Source of the DNA: Streptomyces odontomachi
GTDB taxonomy: Bacteria; Actinomycetota; Actinomycetes; Streptomycetales; Streptomycetaceae
Direction of reading: 5' to 3'
NCBI RefSeq assembly: GCF_024435355.1
Contig: NZ_JAMJWG010000028.1
Location: forward strand, 1 to 64,000
Length of the DNA stretch: 64,000 nucleotides
The position numbers were made by a program, and so were the translations under genes. This document shows, in pieces, positions 16,745 to 25,216 of this stretch; position 1 is the stretch's first letter; each line of letters begins with the position of its first letter. Below the pieces are notes generated by a model. That model had not been told where the DNA came from, made no database searches, and was given only the letters and a program-made list of their open reading frames with translations.

Positions 16745-17695
16745 TCAGGTCGCCGACGGCTGGGCGGCCAGGGCCGGTTCCGCCAGCGGCAACAGGGTGC
16801 GGTGCGCACCGGTGTCGAGCACCACCGGCACCACCTCGTCGGTCCGGTCGTCGATCACCGTGACCCGCACGGCGGGCCGCGCGGTGGTGTCGACGGTGGC
16901 CGAGAGGTCGAGCGCGAACAGCACGCTCACCGGCCGCGCCGCCTCGTCGCCCCCCTTCCCGCCCGCCTGTTGCCCACCCTCGTACACGCCCGTGTAGCGC
17001 AGGATGCGCCAGCCGTCCTCGGTCCAGTGGTCGACCAGGGCCGAGCGGACGACGGGCAGGGTGGCCTGCCAGGCGAGCGAGCGCTCCAGCAACTCCACGG
17101 AGGCGGCCACCGGAGCCTCGGCGCCGGAGCCCGCCAGCGGGTGCCCGAAGACCTTCAGGCGCATCCGGCGCAGCGGCAGCAGCCACAGCCGGTCCACCTC
17201 GTCGGAGAGCACCAGCAGTACCGCGGTGGCCACCACGACGAAGGCCACCGACGCCACCGGGTGCCCGCCGAGCTTCGACCACCACGGGGTGGCCGCGGCC
17301 AGCGCGGCCAGCCCGCCGGCCACCACCAGGGCGGCACGGGTGAAGGCACGCCAGCCGATCGGGCCCTCGGACTTCGCGCTGCACCCGCAGGACGACTCGG
17401 GCGCGGTCGCCTTGGCGTACCCCAGGTAGCCGAGGAAGCCCACGCCGAGCGCCGTGGCCGCCATGCCGGAGACCGCCGCCGCGGGTGCGGCGAGCAGCGC
17501 CGCCGCGACGACGAGCTCCACCGCGCCGGTGGCGCGCAGCACCAGCGTGGCGCGTCCCGCGGTGCCCAGGACACGGAGCAGGACGGTGTTCGCCGCCAGC
17601 TGTGCGGTCCGGCGGCCGAAGAGCTTGCCCCCGCCGGTCACGGCCAGCAGACCGGCCAGGACCAGCGGAGCCAGGGAGGTGACGAGTGTGATCAT
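16745..17695 (-). CDS. MauE-like membrane protein with CxC motif
   Basis: This 316-residue protein opens with four membrane helices in a MauE/DoxX-like arrangement (TSLAPLVLAGLLAVTGGGKL..., FLGYLGYAKA). C103 and C105 in SSCGCSAKSEGPIGWR sit where actinobacterial MauE relatives carry a redox CxC or CxxC. Two further hydrophobic segments and a soluble domain of about 130 residues follow, so it is longer than plain MauE (about 190). MauE is needed for maturation of the disulfide-rich methylamine dehydrogenase small subunit. Here it ends a three-gene unit with a 16-cysteine protein, which suggests an analogous role in disulfide handling; that role is inferred. Confidence 0.75.
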   Translation of the reverse strand: MITLVTSLAPLVLAGLLAVTGGGKLFGRRTAQLAANTVLLRVLGTAGRATLVLRATGAVELVVAAALLAAPAAAVSGMAATALGVGFLGYLGYAKATAPESSCGCSAKSEGPIGWRAFTRAALVVAGGLAALAAATPWWSKLGGHPVASVAFVVVATAVLLVLSDEVDRLWLLPLRRMRLKVFGHPLAGSGAEAPVAASVELLERSLAWQATLPVVRSALVDHWTEDGWRILRYTGVYEGGQQAGGKGGDEAARPVSVLFALDLSATVDTTARPAVRVTVIDDRTDEVVPVVLDTGAHRTLLPLAEPALAAQPSAT

Positions 17696-17706
17696 CGGTT
17701 CCTCCC

Positions 17707-18342
17707 TCAGTGACCCGCGGTCACTCGGGCGATGTCGATGCCGCCGTCCTCGGGCCGCCAGGCGCCCAGGATCTGGGCGGTCTGGCCGATCCGCAGCCGG
17801 GACAGGTCCGAGGTCTGCGCGCTGCCCAGGTACGACGCGGTCGTGGTGGTCGGGTGGATGTGGCCCACGAGCGCGTGGTCGCCATGAGACAGGTGGAGCC
17901 TGTCCTTGGTGATACCGCGGATCGTGGTCACGAGGTTGACGATGTTGACCCAGACGGCATCCGCCGCCAGGGTCCCGTCCGGCATGGTCACGCCCCGGGC
18001 GTACATGCCGTCACCGGTGTGGATCGACTCGGCCGTGGTGGTCGTCAGCTTCCAGATGCTGGTGGCGTTGGTCAGCTGGACGAGGTGCCGCTCGCCGTGC
18101 GAGCCGTGCACCTCGAGGACGCTGCCCTTGATCTGTCTGACCACCCCTTCGGCGAAGGTGGCCTTGGCGATCGCGGGGTCGAGCGAGGGCATCGGCTCGG
18201 CGAACGCGGCATCCGCGTCGATTCCGCCGAGCGCCGTCGCGCCCACGATGGTGGCGCCGCCGAGTGCGGCGGTGGTGAGGAAGCGCCGCCGGTCGAAACC
18301 CCGGCGGCCGTCGGACGGGCCGTGCTGGTGGGTGGCACTCAT
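17707..18342 (-). CDS. Tat-exported protein of unknown function
   Basis: This 211-residue protein has a clear twin-arginine signal (RRGFDRRRFLTTAALGGATI). The mature part has no cysteine and reads as beta-rich repeats (VVRQIKGSVLEVHG, LRIGQTAQILGAW), resembling short OB- or DUF5666-like barrels. It starts at ATG 18342 with a GGAG site, lies 25 bp after the Cys-rich gene and 11 bp before the MauE-like gene, and so is probably co-transcribed with both. A Tat substrate beside a Cys-rich protein without its own signal raises the possibility of joint export. I cannot assign a function. Confidence 0.75.
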   Translation of the reverse strand: MSATHQHGPSDGRRGFDRRRFLTTAALGGATIVGATALGGIDADAAFAEPMPSLDPAIAKATFAEGVVRQIKGSVLEVHGSHGERHLVQLTNATSIWKLTTTTAESIHTGDGMYARGVTMPDGTLAADAVWVNIVNLVTTIRGITKDRLHLSHGDHALVGHIHPTTTTASYLGSAQTSDLSRLRIGQTAQILGAWRPEDGGIDIARVTAGH

Positions 18343-18367
18343 GTCGCTACTCCTCCGCACGCGTCGA

Positions 18368-18790
18368 TCACTCGTAGATGTAGACGGGCACCATGCCCGA
18401 GCTGAGGTTCCCGATGGCCGAGAAGGCCGACGGGGTGAGGTCGATGACCCGGTTGGTCCGGCAGGCACCGTTGCAGCAGGTGGCCTCGCCGCAGAAACTC
18501 TTCGTCCGGGGACCGCAGTCGGCGATGGTGACGCACACCGTGGCGCCGGAACACTGGTGCTTGACGTTCATCGTGGAACCGCAGCCGCGCCGCGGGATGT
18601 TCTCCCCGCACAGGTCGGGGCGGGTGATGTCCCAGCACGCCGCTGAGGCGTTGGGCCAGGCCGCCATGTGCTGGCTGGACTGGCAGGTTCCGCAGGCGCC
18701 GGTTCCGGCGCTGCCACAGGATCCCCATGCGTTGCCGCAGCAGAACCATGTGGCTTCCCCAGCCCACAGGCTGGTAGATCCGCAAGCCAT
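18368..18790 (-). CDS. Cys-rich double-psi beta-barrel (RlpA/expansin-like) protein, no signal peptide
   Basis: This 140-residue protein has 16 cysteines (residues 3, 17, 18, 25, 33, 36, 52, 61, 70, 80, 86, 92, 100, 105, 106, 110). The C-terminal part, VCVTIADCGP then RVIDLTPSAFSAIGNLSSG, has the layout of an RlpA-like double-psi beta-barrel. So many cysteines imply disulfides formed outside the cytoplasm, yet no signal sequence is present. Start ATG 18790 has AAGGGAAG upstream, so the N-terminus is probably right. It is first in an operon with a Tat-exported protein and a MauE-like protein. A role in the cell wall or as a redox-matured structural protein is only a guess. Confidence 0.75.
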   Translation of the reverse strand: MACGSTSLWAGEATWFCCGNAWGSCGSAGTGACGTCQSSQHMAAWPNASAACWDITRPDLCGENIPRRGCGSTMNVKHQCSGATVCVTIADCGPRTKSFCGEATCCNGACRTNRVIDLTPSAFSAIGNLSSGMVPVYIYE

Positions 18791-19243
18791 CTCGCTTCCC
18801 TTCACTGATGCGGTCCGTACGCCGCGCAGGCCGCTGGTGCCGGTGGAGCGGTGGAACGTGGAGCATCCCCGGTGGTGGAGCCGGTGGTGGAGCGAGGTGG
18901 CACGGGTGGTGCGGGGTGGTGCCGAGGTGGGGGGAGCCCCGGGTGGGACAGGGCGGCGGAGCGTGGCCGATGCCAGGTCGGCGCATTTCGGTATACAGAC
19001 CGCGCTGGACTGTTGTGTGGACCGGCACGCGACATCCGGCATCCGCGCGGCCCGCACCTGGCAAGGGTGGGCTCGCGTGATGCCGTGGGAGGGCCGGCGA
19101 GATTGCATGCCCATGACAACTCGGCCGCGCCATTGCGACGTTCGCGCATGTCCGGGGGCTGCCTCGTCGGCGGGCCTCCTGCTGGTGCCGGGTGGGGCAG
19201 ATGCGTCGGCAGTGCAGGTGGAGCACGCACATCATGCTCGCTT

Positions 19244-19323
19244 CTACGCGCGTCCGCCAGAGGGCGTCGGTCACCTTTTCTACGCGCGTCAGCCACATCC
19301 GGCACCCCGCCGCTACGCGCGTC
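19244..19323. repeat. Three direct repeats CTACGCGCGTC in the gap before the aquaporin gene
   Basis: Identical 11-mers start at 19244, 19280 and 19313, spaced 36 and 33 bp. Each contains the self-complementary core ACGCGCGT. They lie in the 712-bp gap 18791-19502, about 180-260 bp upstream of the aquaglyceroporin start, and look like an operator array. The rest of the gap shows only compositional open frames. Confidence 0.55.
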
Positions 19324-19502
19324 CAGGGGCATCTCCGGGCGTACCGGGACCATCGGGCGCGCCGGCCGCCGCACCGGTGCGGGCGGTGCCGACCGCACCG
19401 GCCGGACTGCCCTGAGCGTGCCGGCACGCCACCCGCTCCCGGTTGCAGCGGCCCGGGGCTCGCGCTACCACGGGATAAGACCTCTGCCCTTTGGGAGTAG
19501 GT

Positions 19503-20432
19503 ATGGCCACAGAAATACCGTCCCTCGTACAAGGCTCGCGACTGAAGGCCCGGGGCGGTCTCCTGGGCGAGCTCATGGCCGAATTCCTGGGCACCCTGGT
19601 GCTCATCGCGCTCGGATGCGGTTCCGTGGCGATGGCCGTCGCCGCACTGCCCGGCTCGGGCCGCACCTCAGGCCCCACCACGTTCTTCCTGGGAGCGGGC
19701 GACTGGCTGCTCATCACCTGGGGATGGGCCTTCGCCGTCGTCTTCGGCATCTACGTCGCCGGCGGCGTGAGCGGGGCGCACATCAACCCGGCCGTGACGC
19801 TCGCGTTCGCGGTGCGCCGTGGCTTCCCCTGGTACAAGGTGGTGCCGTACTGGTTCGCGCAGTTCCTGGGCGCGTTCGCCGGCGCCGCCCTCGTGTACGC
19901 CGTCTACCACGACGCCATCAGCACCTTTGACGCGGCGTCGAAGCCACCGAAGACCAACGGGCACACCCTGGCCTCGTTCTCGATCTTCGCGACCTTCCCG
20001 GCGCAGTACTTCCACGGCGGCATCTGGGGGCCCCTGGTCGACCAGATCGTCGGCACGGCGATCCTGGTGATGCTCGTCGTCGCCCTGATCGACATGCGCA
20101 ACCAGGCCGTCAAATCCAACCTCGGACCCCTGCTGATCGGCTTCGTCGTCGCCGCCATCGGCATCTCGTACGGCGCCAACGCCGGCTATGCCATCAACCC
20201 GGCCCGTGACTTCGGCCCGCGGCTGCTCACCTATGCGGAGGGCTGGGGCAGCCTGGCCTTCCCGGGCTCCCTCGCCGGAACCTTCAGCGCGTACTGGTGG
20301 ATCCCCATCGTCGGCCCCCTGGTGGGCGGCGTGGTCGGTGTGCTGGTCTACGACCTCCTCATCGGAGACGTGCTCAACGCCCGCACCCGCCTGATGGAGA
20401 GCCGCGAGGTGGGCGAGGCGGGGCAGCGCTGA
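19503..20432 (+). CDS. MIP-family aquaglyceroporin (GlpF-like)
   Basis: This 309-residue, six-helix channel carries two NPA boxes: HINPAVTLAF after helix 2 and YAINPARDFGPR after helix 5. The Asp that follows the second NPAR is the usual mark of glycerol facilitators rather than water-only channels. Start ATG 19503 follows GGGAGTAGG. Members conduct glycerol, other small polyols or metalloids across the membrane. No glpK or glpD lies beside it, so the solute is uncertain. A strong hairpin follows the gene. Confidence 0.9.
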   Translation: MATEIPSLVQGSRLKARGGLLGELMAEFLGTLVLIALGCGSVAMAVAALPGSGRTSGPTTFFLGAGDWLLITWGWAFAVVFGIYVAGGVSGAHINPAVTLAFAVRRGFPWYKVVPYWFAQFLGAFAGAALVYAVYHDAISTFDAASKPPKTNGHTLASFSIFATFPAQYFHGGIWGPLVDQIVGTAILVMLVVALIDMRNQAVKSNLGPLLIGFVVAAIGISYGANAGYAINPARDFGPRLLTYAEGWGSLAFPGSLAGTFSAYWWIPIVGPLVGGVVGVLVYDLLIGDVLNARTRLMESREVGEAGQR

Positions 20433-20468
20433 CGAGGGGGAGCCGACGGGGACGGACAGGAAACGGGG

Positions 20469-20516
20469 CACGAGCGGTCGTTCCCGGCCCGAACCGGCCG
20501 GGAACGACCGCTCGTG
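20469..20516. terminator. Long perfect hairpin after the aquaglyceroporin gene
   Basis: Twenty-one-bp perfect arms (20469-20489 and 20496-20516) enclose a 6-nt loop, 36 bp after the stop codon. Confidence 0.85.
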
Positions 20517-20667
20517 TCGCGTGGTGGCCCCTTCGCCCGTACGCCGACCGCGCCGGCACGCGGCCCGCCGCGGTGCACACGCGCCGTGCCGCACCGTGTC
20601 GCTATTGGGCCGATCGGGTGAGGTCGCGTAAGAATTGACCGGTGCGGCAGTCAACGAGCGAATCCGG

Positions 20668-21060
20668 ATGGGGTGGGCAGTGAGCGACCACGACGCCACC
20701 GACGAGCAGTGGGAAGGACTCGCCCAAGTGGTCCCGCTGCGCGGCGGCCAGGGCTGGCCGAGCTGGCCAGGGCATCGGGCCATCCCCGAGCCACGGACGG
20801 AGACGCGCCGCCGCTTCGTGGTCCTGCGGGTCAACGTCTTCGCGGACGCCCGTGAGGTCGCCCAGACCCTGATGGCCCGGATCCCGGTCCTCCTCGACCT
20901 GAGCGGCGCGGAGACCGAGGTGGCCAAGCGGGTCCTGGACTTCAGCAGCGGCGTCGTCTTCGGCCTGGGCAGCGCCATGCACCGGGTGGATCGCAACGTC
21001 TTCCTGCTGGCCCCGGCCGGCACCCAGGTACAGGGGATGGTGACGGACGCGGCGGTGTGA
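20668..21060 (+). CDS. SepF-like protein
   Basis: About 130 residues. The C-terminal 85 residues match the SepF fold: RRRFVVLRVNVFADAREVAQ, then a beta strand PVLLDLSG, the helix VAKRVLDFSSGVVFGLG and the terminal strand NVFLLAPAG. SepF anchors FtsZ at the division septum; Streptomyces typically has extra paralogues of unclear role, and this short, diverged copy is probably one of them. The N-terminal membrane-binding helix is not obvious. Starts at 20668 (ATG) or 20680 (GTG) are both possible; neither has a strong ribosome binding site. Confidence 0.7.
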   Translation: MGWAVSDHDATDEQWEGLAQVVPLRGGQGWPSWPGHRAIPEPRTETRRRFVVLRVNVFADAREVAQTLMARIPVLLDLSGAETEVAKRVLDFSSGVVFGLGSAMHRVDRNVFLLAPAGTQVQGMVTDAAV

Positions 21061-21112
21061 GGAGCCGCCGGCCCGGGCGGTGGCGGCGTGCTCGTAGGGA
21101 CCGTCGGGGACC

Positions 21113-22624
21113 TCAGGACGTCGCGTCCGCCTCCCCGTCCTGCGTGCCCTGCGCGACCGGCGTTTCCTTGCGGCGGCCGACCGCGGTCGTGACCGCGACC
21201 ACCAGCGCCAGCGCGGTGAGCACGGAGGCGACGAGGAAGCCGCGATCCACCCCGTCGGCCAGCGCCTGGTCGCCGGACGGCGTCCGGTCCGCCGCGACGG
21301 TGGTCCAGGTGACCGTGCCGAGCAGCGCCAACCCGATGGCGCCGCCGATCTGCCGGGCGCAGGTGAACACCCCGGACGCGATGCCGGTGGTCCGCTCGTC
21401 CACGCCGGCCAGGGCTCCCACCATCAACGGGGTGCCCACCATGCCGAGACCGGCGTACATGAGCGAACTGGGCCCCAGCAGGTCGGTGAGGTAGCCGCCG
21501 TCGGCATCGAGCCGGGAGAGCCACACCATCCCGACCACGGCCATGGCCAGGGCGCCGGTCAGCAGCGTACGGGTGCCGAGCAGCCGCATCAGCGGCCCGC
21601 CGGCGCGCGCGCCGGCGACCAGCAACCCCTGCATCGGCAGGAACACCAACGCCGTGTTCAGCGGGCTGTACTCCCAGACCCGCTGCACGAACAGGGTGAT
21701 GAAGAACGAGATGCCCACCATCGCCATGCTGTACAACACGGCGGTGACATACGTGCCCAGCCGGGCGCGGTCGGCGAACAGGTGCAACGGCACCAGGGGC
21801 TGCGCGCTGCGGTGCTCCACGGCGACGAACACCGCCATCAACACGGCGGCGCAGCCGAGGGCGCCGAGCACGGTCGGCTCGGCCCAGTGCACCACGCCAT
21901 GGGAGTCGGCCGCCGCCCTGGTGAGCGCGAGGACCAGCATCGTCATGCCGAGCGTGCCGGTCAGCGCACCCGACACGTCGAAGCCGCGGCCCGGCCGGTG
22001 GTCGGTGTCGCGCAGCACGCGGGGCGCGGCGGCCAGGATGACCGCGCCGATGGGCACGTTCACCAGCATGATCCACCGCCAGGACAGGAAGCTGGTGATC
22101 AGGCCGCCGACCAGCAGCCCGACACCGCCCCCCGCGGTGCCCAGCGCGGCGTAGATGCTCACCGCACGGTCACGCAGCGGCCCTTCCGCGAACGCGGTGG
22201 CGAGCAGCGACAACGTGGCCGGGCTCGCCGCGGCGGCACCGACGGCCTGCACGCCCCGCGACACGATCAGCTGCCAGGGCGCCTGGGCGAGGCCGGCGGT
22301 CAAGGACGCCACCGTGAACAGCACGAGACCGATGACGAAGACCCGCCGACGCCCGAAGACGTCACCCGCCCGGCCCCCCAGCAACAGCAGCCCGCCGAAC
22401 ACGAGCGTGTAGGCGTTCTGCACCCACTCCAGCTGGGGCCCGGAGAAGTGCAGACCCGCCTGGATACGCGGCAACGCGATCGTCACGATCAACGTGTCCA
22501 GCAGGAACATCATCTGCGCGCCGCAGATCACCGCAAGCGTGACGGTGCCGGCCGCGCGCCCTCCCCCCGAGCCGGCGGGGCCGTCGGGGGAGGTGCGCGC
22601 GGTCGGCGCCGGTGTGTCGCTCAT
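21113..22624 (-). CDS. MFS drug/metabolite exporter, DHA2 (EmrB/QacA) type, in the encapsulin cluster
   Basis: This 503-residue transporter has about 14 membrane helices. Family motifs are visible: DTLIVTIALPRIQ in helix 1, GGRAGDVFGRRRVF (motif A) and the antiporter-type VQAVGAAAASPATLSLL. It probably exports the small molecule made by the surrounding genes. Its ATG overlaps the AMP-ligase stop by 4 nt, making it the last gene of the encapsulin, ATP-grasp, AMP-ligase, MFS operon. Confidence 0.9.
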   Translation of the reverse strand: MSDTPAPTARTSPDGPAGSGGGRAAGTVTLAVICGAQMMFLLDTLIVTIALPRIQAGLHFSGPQLEWVQNAYTLVFGGLLLLGGRAGDVFGRRRVFVIGLVLFTVASLTAGLAQAPWQLIVSRGVQAVGAAAASPATLSLLATAFAEGPLRDRAVSIYAALGTAGGGVGLLVGGLITSFLSWRWIMLVNVPIGAVILAAAPRVLRDTDHRPGRGFDVSGALTGTLGMTMLVLALTRAAADSHGVVHWAEPTVLGALGCAAVLMAVFVAVEHRSAQPLVPLHLFADRARLGTYVTAVLYSMAMVGISFFITLFVQRVWEYSPLNTALVFLPMQGLLVAGARAGGPLMRLLGTRTLLTGALAMAVVGMVWLSRLDADGGYLTDLLGPSSLMYAGLGMVGTPLMVGALAGVDERTTGIASGVFTCARQIGGAIGLALLGTVTWTTVAADRTPSGDQALADGVDRGFLVASVLTALALVVAVTTAVGRRKETPVAQGTQDGEADATS

Positions 22625-24258
22625 CGGGGCGCCGCGGCCAGCTCCAGGCGCTTGCGGAGCGGGGCGCGCAGGATCTTGCCCACCGAGTTCCTCGGCAGCT
22701 CCCGCACGTACTGCACCCGGTCCGGACAGCTCAGGCGCGTGATGCCGGTCGCCGCGAGGAACTCGTGGATGGCCTCCAGGGACGGTGGCTGGTCGGTGGG
22801 CACGACGACGGCACAGCACAGCTCGACGCCCGGTACCGCGGGGTCGGGATAGCCCACCAGGGCGAGCTCGGCGATGTCGGGGTGCTTCAGCAGCAGCCCC
22901 TCCACCTCCAGCACCGGCACCTTGAAACCGGTGGCCCGGACGATCATGTCGTCGCGCCGCCCGACGATGCGGATGCCGTCCCGCCCGTCCGGGCGGGCCA
23001 TGTCCCCGGTGTCGAACCAGCCGTCGTCGTCCAGGCAGGCCGCGTACGTCTCGTACTGGCCGAGGTAGCCGAAGCACTGGGAGGCGCCGCGTACCAGCAG
23101 CCGGCCGGCGCTCGGATCGTCGTCGAGGTCGATGCGCACCTCCATCCACGGCTCGCCCCGCCCGTCGCTGCTGGTCGCCCAGTCGTCCGGGTCGTCCGGG
23201 CGGGTCATGGTCACCGCGCCGTTCTCCGTCATGCCCCACAGGGCGTGCAGCGGCACCCCCAGGACCTCGCGGGCCGCGGCGACGAGCTCCGGCTGGATCG
23301 GTGCCGAGCCGGTGACGATCCGCGCCAGCGACCCGGTGTCGTGCGGCTTCGCCCGGTTGGCGGCGAGCAGGTCCACCAGATAGGCGGGCGACATGTACGC
23401 CCAGCTGACCCGGTGTCGCTCGATCATGTCGAGCAGCCGTGCCATGTCGGTGTGCTGGAGGTCGGCCAGGCACGTGCCGCCCAGGTGCAGCGGCATGAGC
23501 ACGCCGTAGGTCAGACCCGCCATGAACGCGTGCGGATGGGGCACGGCGATCACGTCGTCCGCGCCGAGACCGCACGGCTCGGACACGCTGCGGATGGCGG
23601 CGTAGAGCGTGTTGTGGCTGTGGATGGCGCCCTTCATCCGGCCGGACGTGCCGGAGGTGCACACCATGACGGCCGGATCGTCCGGGCCGAGGGCGAGCGC
23701 GGGGTCGGGCGCCGGATGCGTGGTGTCGAGGAAGAACTCGGTGAAGTCCACGGCGCCGGTCGCCGCCGCGTCGCCGATCACCACCCGGTGCCGCAGCGTC
23801 TCGGGCGCCGCCTGCTCGAGCCGCTTGCCGAAGTCGGCGGAGTTGAACTCGTCGACGGTGATGCAGACGGCGGCCTTGCTCATCTCCAGGTTGAACGCCA
23901 GCTCCCGCTGGGCGAAGAACGGGTTCAGGATCCCGCAGACCGCGCCGATCCGGGCACATGCGTAGACCAGCACGGGCAGCTGCCACAGGTTCGGCAGATA
24001 CAGGACGACGACGTCGCCGCGTCCGACCCCGAGCGCGGACAGGCCGGCGGCGAACCGCTCCACGAGGGAGGGGAACTCGCCGTAGGTGACCGTGCGCACC
24101 GTGTCGTCGCGGTAGGCGATCATCGCGGGATGTGCCGGCCGGGTGCGGGCCGCATCGGCGAGATCGTCGAGGAACGTCTCATCCCGCCACCAGCCGGCCG
24201 CCCGGTACTCGGCCAGCACTTCGGCGCTCGGCAGATGGAGTGACGCGACATCAACCAT
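22621..24258 (-). CDS. Class I adenylate-forming (acyl-CoA synthetase-like) ligase
   Basis: This 545-residue ANL-superfamily enzyme activates a carboxylic acid as acyl-AMP. Motifs include the P-loop-like VCTSGTSGRMKGA, the A5 region LWGMTENGAVT, the A7 motif WFDTGDMARPDG, the hinge GRRDDMIVRATGFKV and the C-terminal catalytic Lys in NSVGKILRAPL. No carrier protein or PKS/NRPS module is nearby, so transfer to CoA or directly to an amine is more likely than loading a carrier. It overlaps the ATP-grasp gene by 8 nt and the MFS gene by 4 nt. Confidence 0.9.
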   Translation of the reverse strand: MVDVASLHLPSAEVLAEYRAAGWWRDETFLDDLADAARTRPAHPAMIAYRDDTVRTVTYGEFPSLVERFAAGLSALGVGRGDVVVLYLPNLWQLPVLVYACARIGAVCGILNPFFAQRELAFNLEMSKAAVCITVDEFNSADFGKRLEQAAPETLRHRVVIGDAAATGAVDFTEFFLDTTHPAPDPALALGPDDPAVMVCTSGTSGRMKGAIHSHNTLYAAIRSVSEPCGLGADDVIAVPHPHAFMAGLTYGVLMPLHLGGTCLADLQHTDMARLLDMIERHRVSWAYMSPAYLVDLLAANRAKPHDTGSLARIVTGSAPIQPELVAAAREVLGVPLHALWGMTENGAVTMTRPDDPDDWATSSDGRGEPWMEVRIDLDDDPSAGRLLVRGASQCFGYLGQYETYAACLDDDGWFDTGDMARPDGRDGIRIVGRRDDMIVRATGFKVPVLEVEGLLLKHPDIAELALVGYPDPAVPGVELCCAVVVPTDQPPSLEAIHEFLAATGITRLSCPDRVQYVRELPRNSVGKILRAPLRKRLELAAAPR

Positions 24259-25216
24259 GGTCCGCCTCCGCGTCGTGGCCCCGCCGGTCGGACAGCGAGC
24301 CGAGTTGCTTCTCCACCCAGTCGAAGATGCCGGCCAACCCCTCGGTGCAGCCGGGCTCGCCGAACATGTTCAGGAACCCCGGCACCGCGTTGACCTCGAG
24401 GATCACCCAGCCACCTGAGGGGTGCGGCAGGATGTCGAGGGCGGCGTAGGTCAGTCCCATGTGCCGGGTGGCACGGATCGACAGGTCGATCAGCTCATCG
24501 GGTGGGTCGATGCGCTCCCAGCTGGCACCCTCGTACGTCTTGCACCGCCAGGTGTGGGCCGGCGGCAGCTTCAGCATGTTGATCGGGGTGGTCTCGCCGG
24601 CCACCGAGATCCGGTACTCGCCGTACTGCGTGGAGTAGAACGGCTGGCACATCATCGTCCCGTGCGCCTTCAACAGGCCCTCGACCAGGTCGCGATCGGC
24701 CGCCAGGTCCGTCACCCGCTCGACGTTGATGCCGCGCAACCCGTACGACGGCTTGATGATGACGTCGCCGTCCCAGTCGGCCAGGGCCTCGGCGACCTCG
24801 TCCATCGTCGTCACCGAGCGGAACGGCGGGACCGGGAAGCCACCCTCAGCGAGCCGGTGGAGCATCAGGAACTTGCTCCACACGTTCAGCCAGGTCTCCA
24901 CCGAGTCGAACAGGCGCGGCCCCAGCGCCCGGCTGATGATGCTGAGCCGTTCGACGCGGTCCCGCCAGGAACTGGTGTCGTGCAACGCGTCGTGCCAGTG
25001 GTCGCCGAAGAGGTTCGCACGCGAGATCACCGCGTCGAAACGGTCCGCGTCCACGCCGCCGAACAGCACCTTCGCCGCGCCGTCGGACCGCCGCACGCTG
25101 ACGTCCTCCAGCAGGAACGTCGACATCTCGTGCCCGTGCGCACGGCCGTACTCGATCAGGCCGGCCCCGTCGGTGTCGATGCCGGATTCGTCCCAGAGCA
25201 GTATGCCGACCTTCAT
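24251..25216 (-). CDS. ATP-grasp ligase (RimK-like) in the encapsulin cluster
   Basis: This 321-residue ATP-grasp protein has the N-terminal Rossmann-like start MKVGILLWDESGIDTDGAG, the ATP-binding strand GDVIIKPSYGLRGINVERV and the metal/ATP motif VILEVNAVPGFLNMFG, as in RimK and peptide ligases. It should couple a carboxylate (as acyl-phosphate) to an amine, forming an amide in the product. The start codon overlaps the stop of the encapsulin-like gene (ATGA), indicating coupled translation. Substrates are unknown. Confidence 0.88.
   Translation of the reverse strand: MKVGILLWDESGIDTDGAGLIEYGRAHGHEMSTFLLEDVSVRRSDGAAKVLFGGVDADRFDAVISRANLFGDHWHDALHDTSSWRDRVERLSIISRALGPRLFDSVETWLNVWSKFLMLHRLAEGGFPVPPFRSVTTMDEVAEALADWDGDVIIKPSYGLRGINVERVTDLAADRDLVEGLLKAHGTMMCQPFYSTQYGEYRISVAGETTPINMLKLPPAHTWRCKTYEGASWERIDPPDELIDLSIRATRHMGLTYAALDILPHPSGGWVILEVNAVPGFLNMFGEPGCTEGLAGIFDWVEKQLGSLSDRRGHDAEADHG

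Noticed and set aside
19668..22076. Long minus-strand open frame covering the aquaglyceroporin and part of the MFS gene
   Set aside because: Antisense to the aquaporin and out of frame with the MFS gene; compositional.
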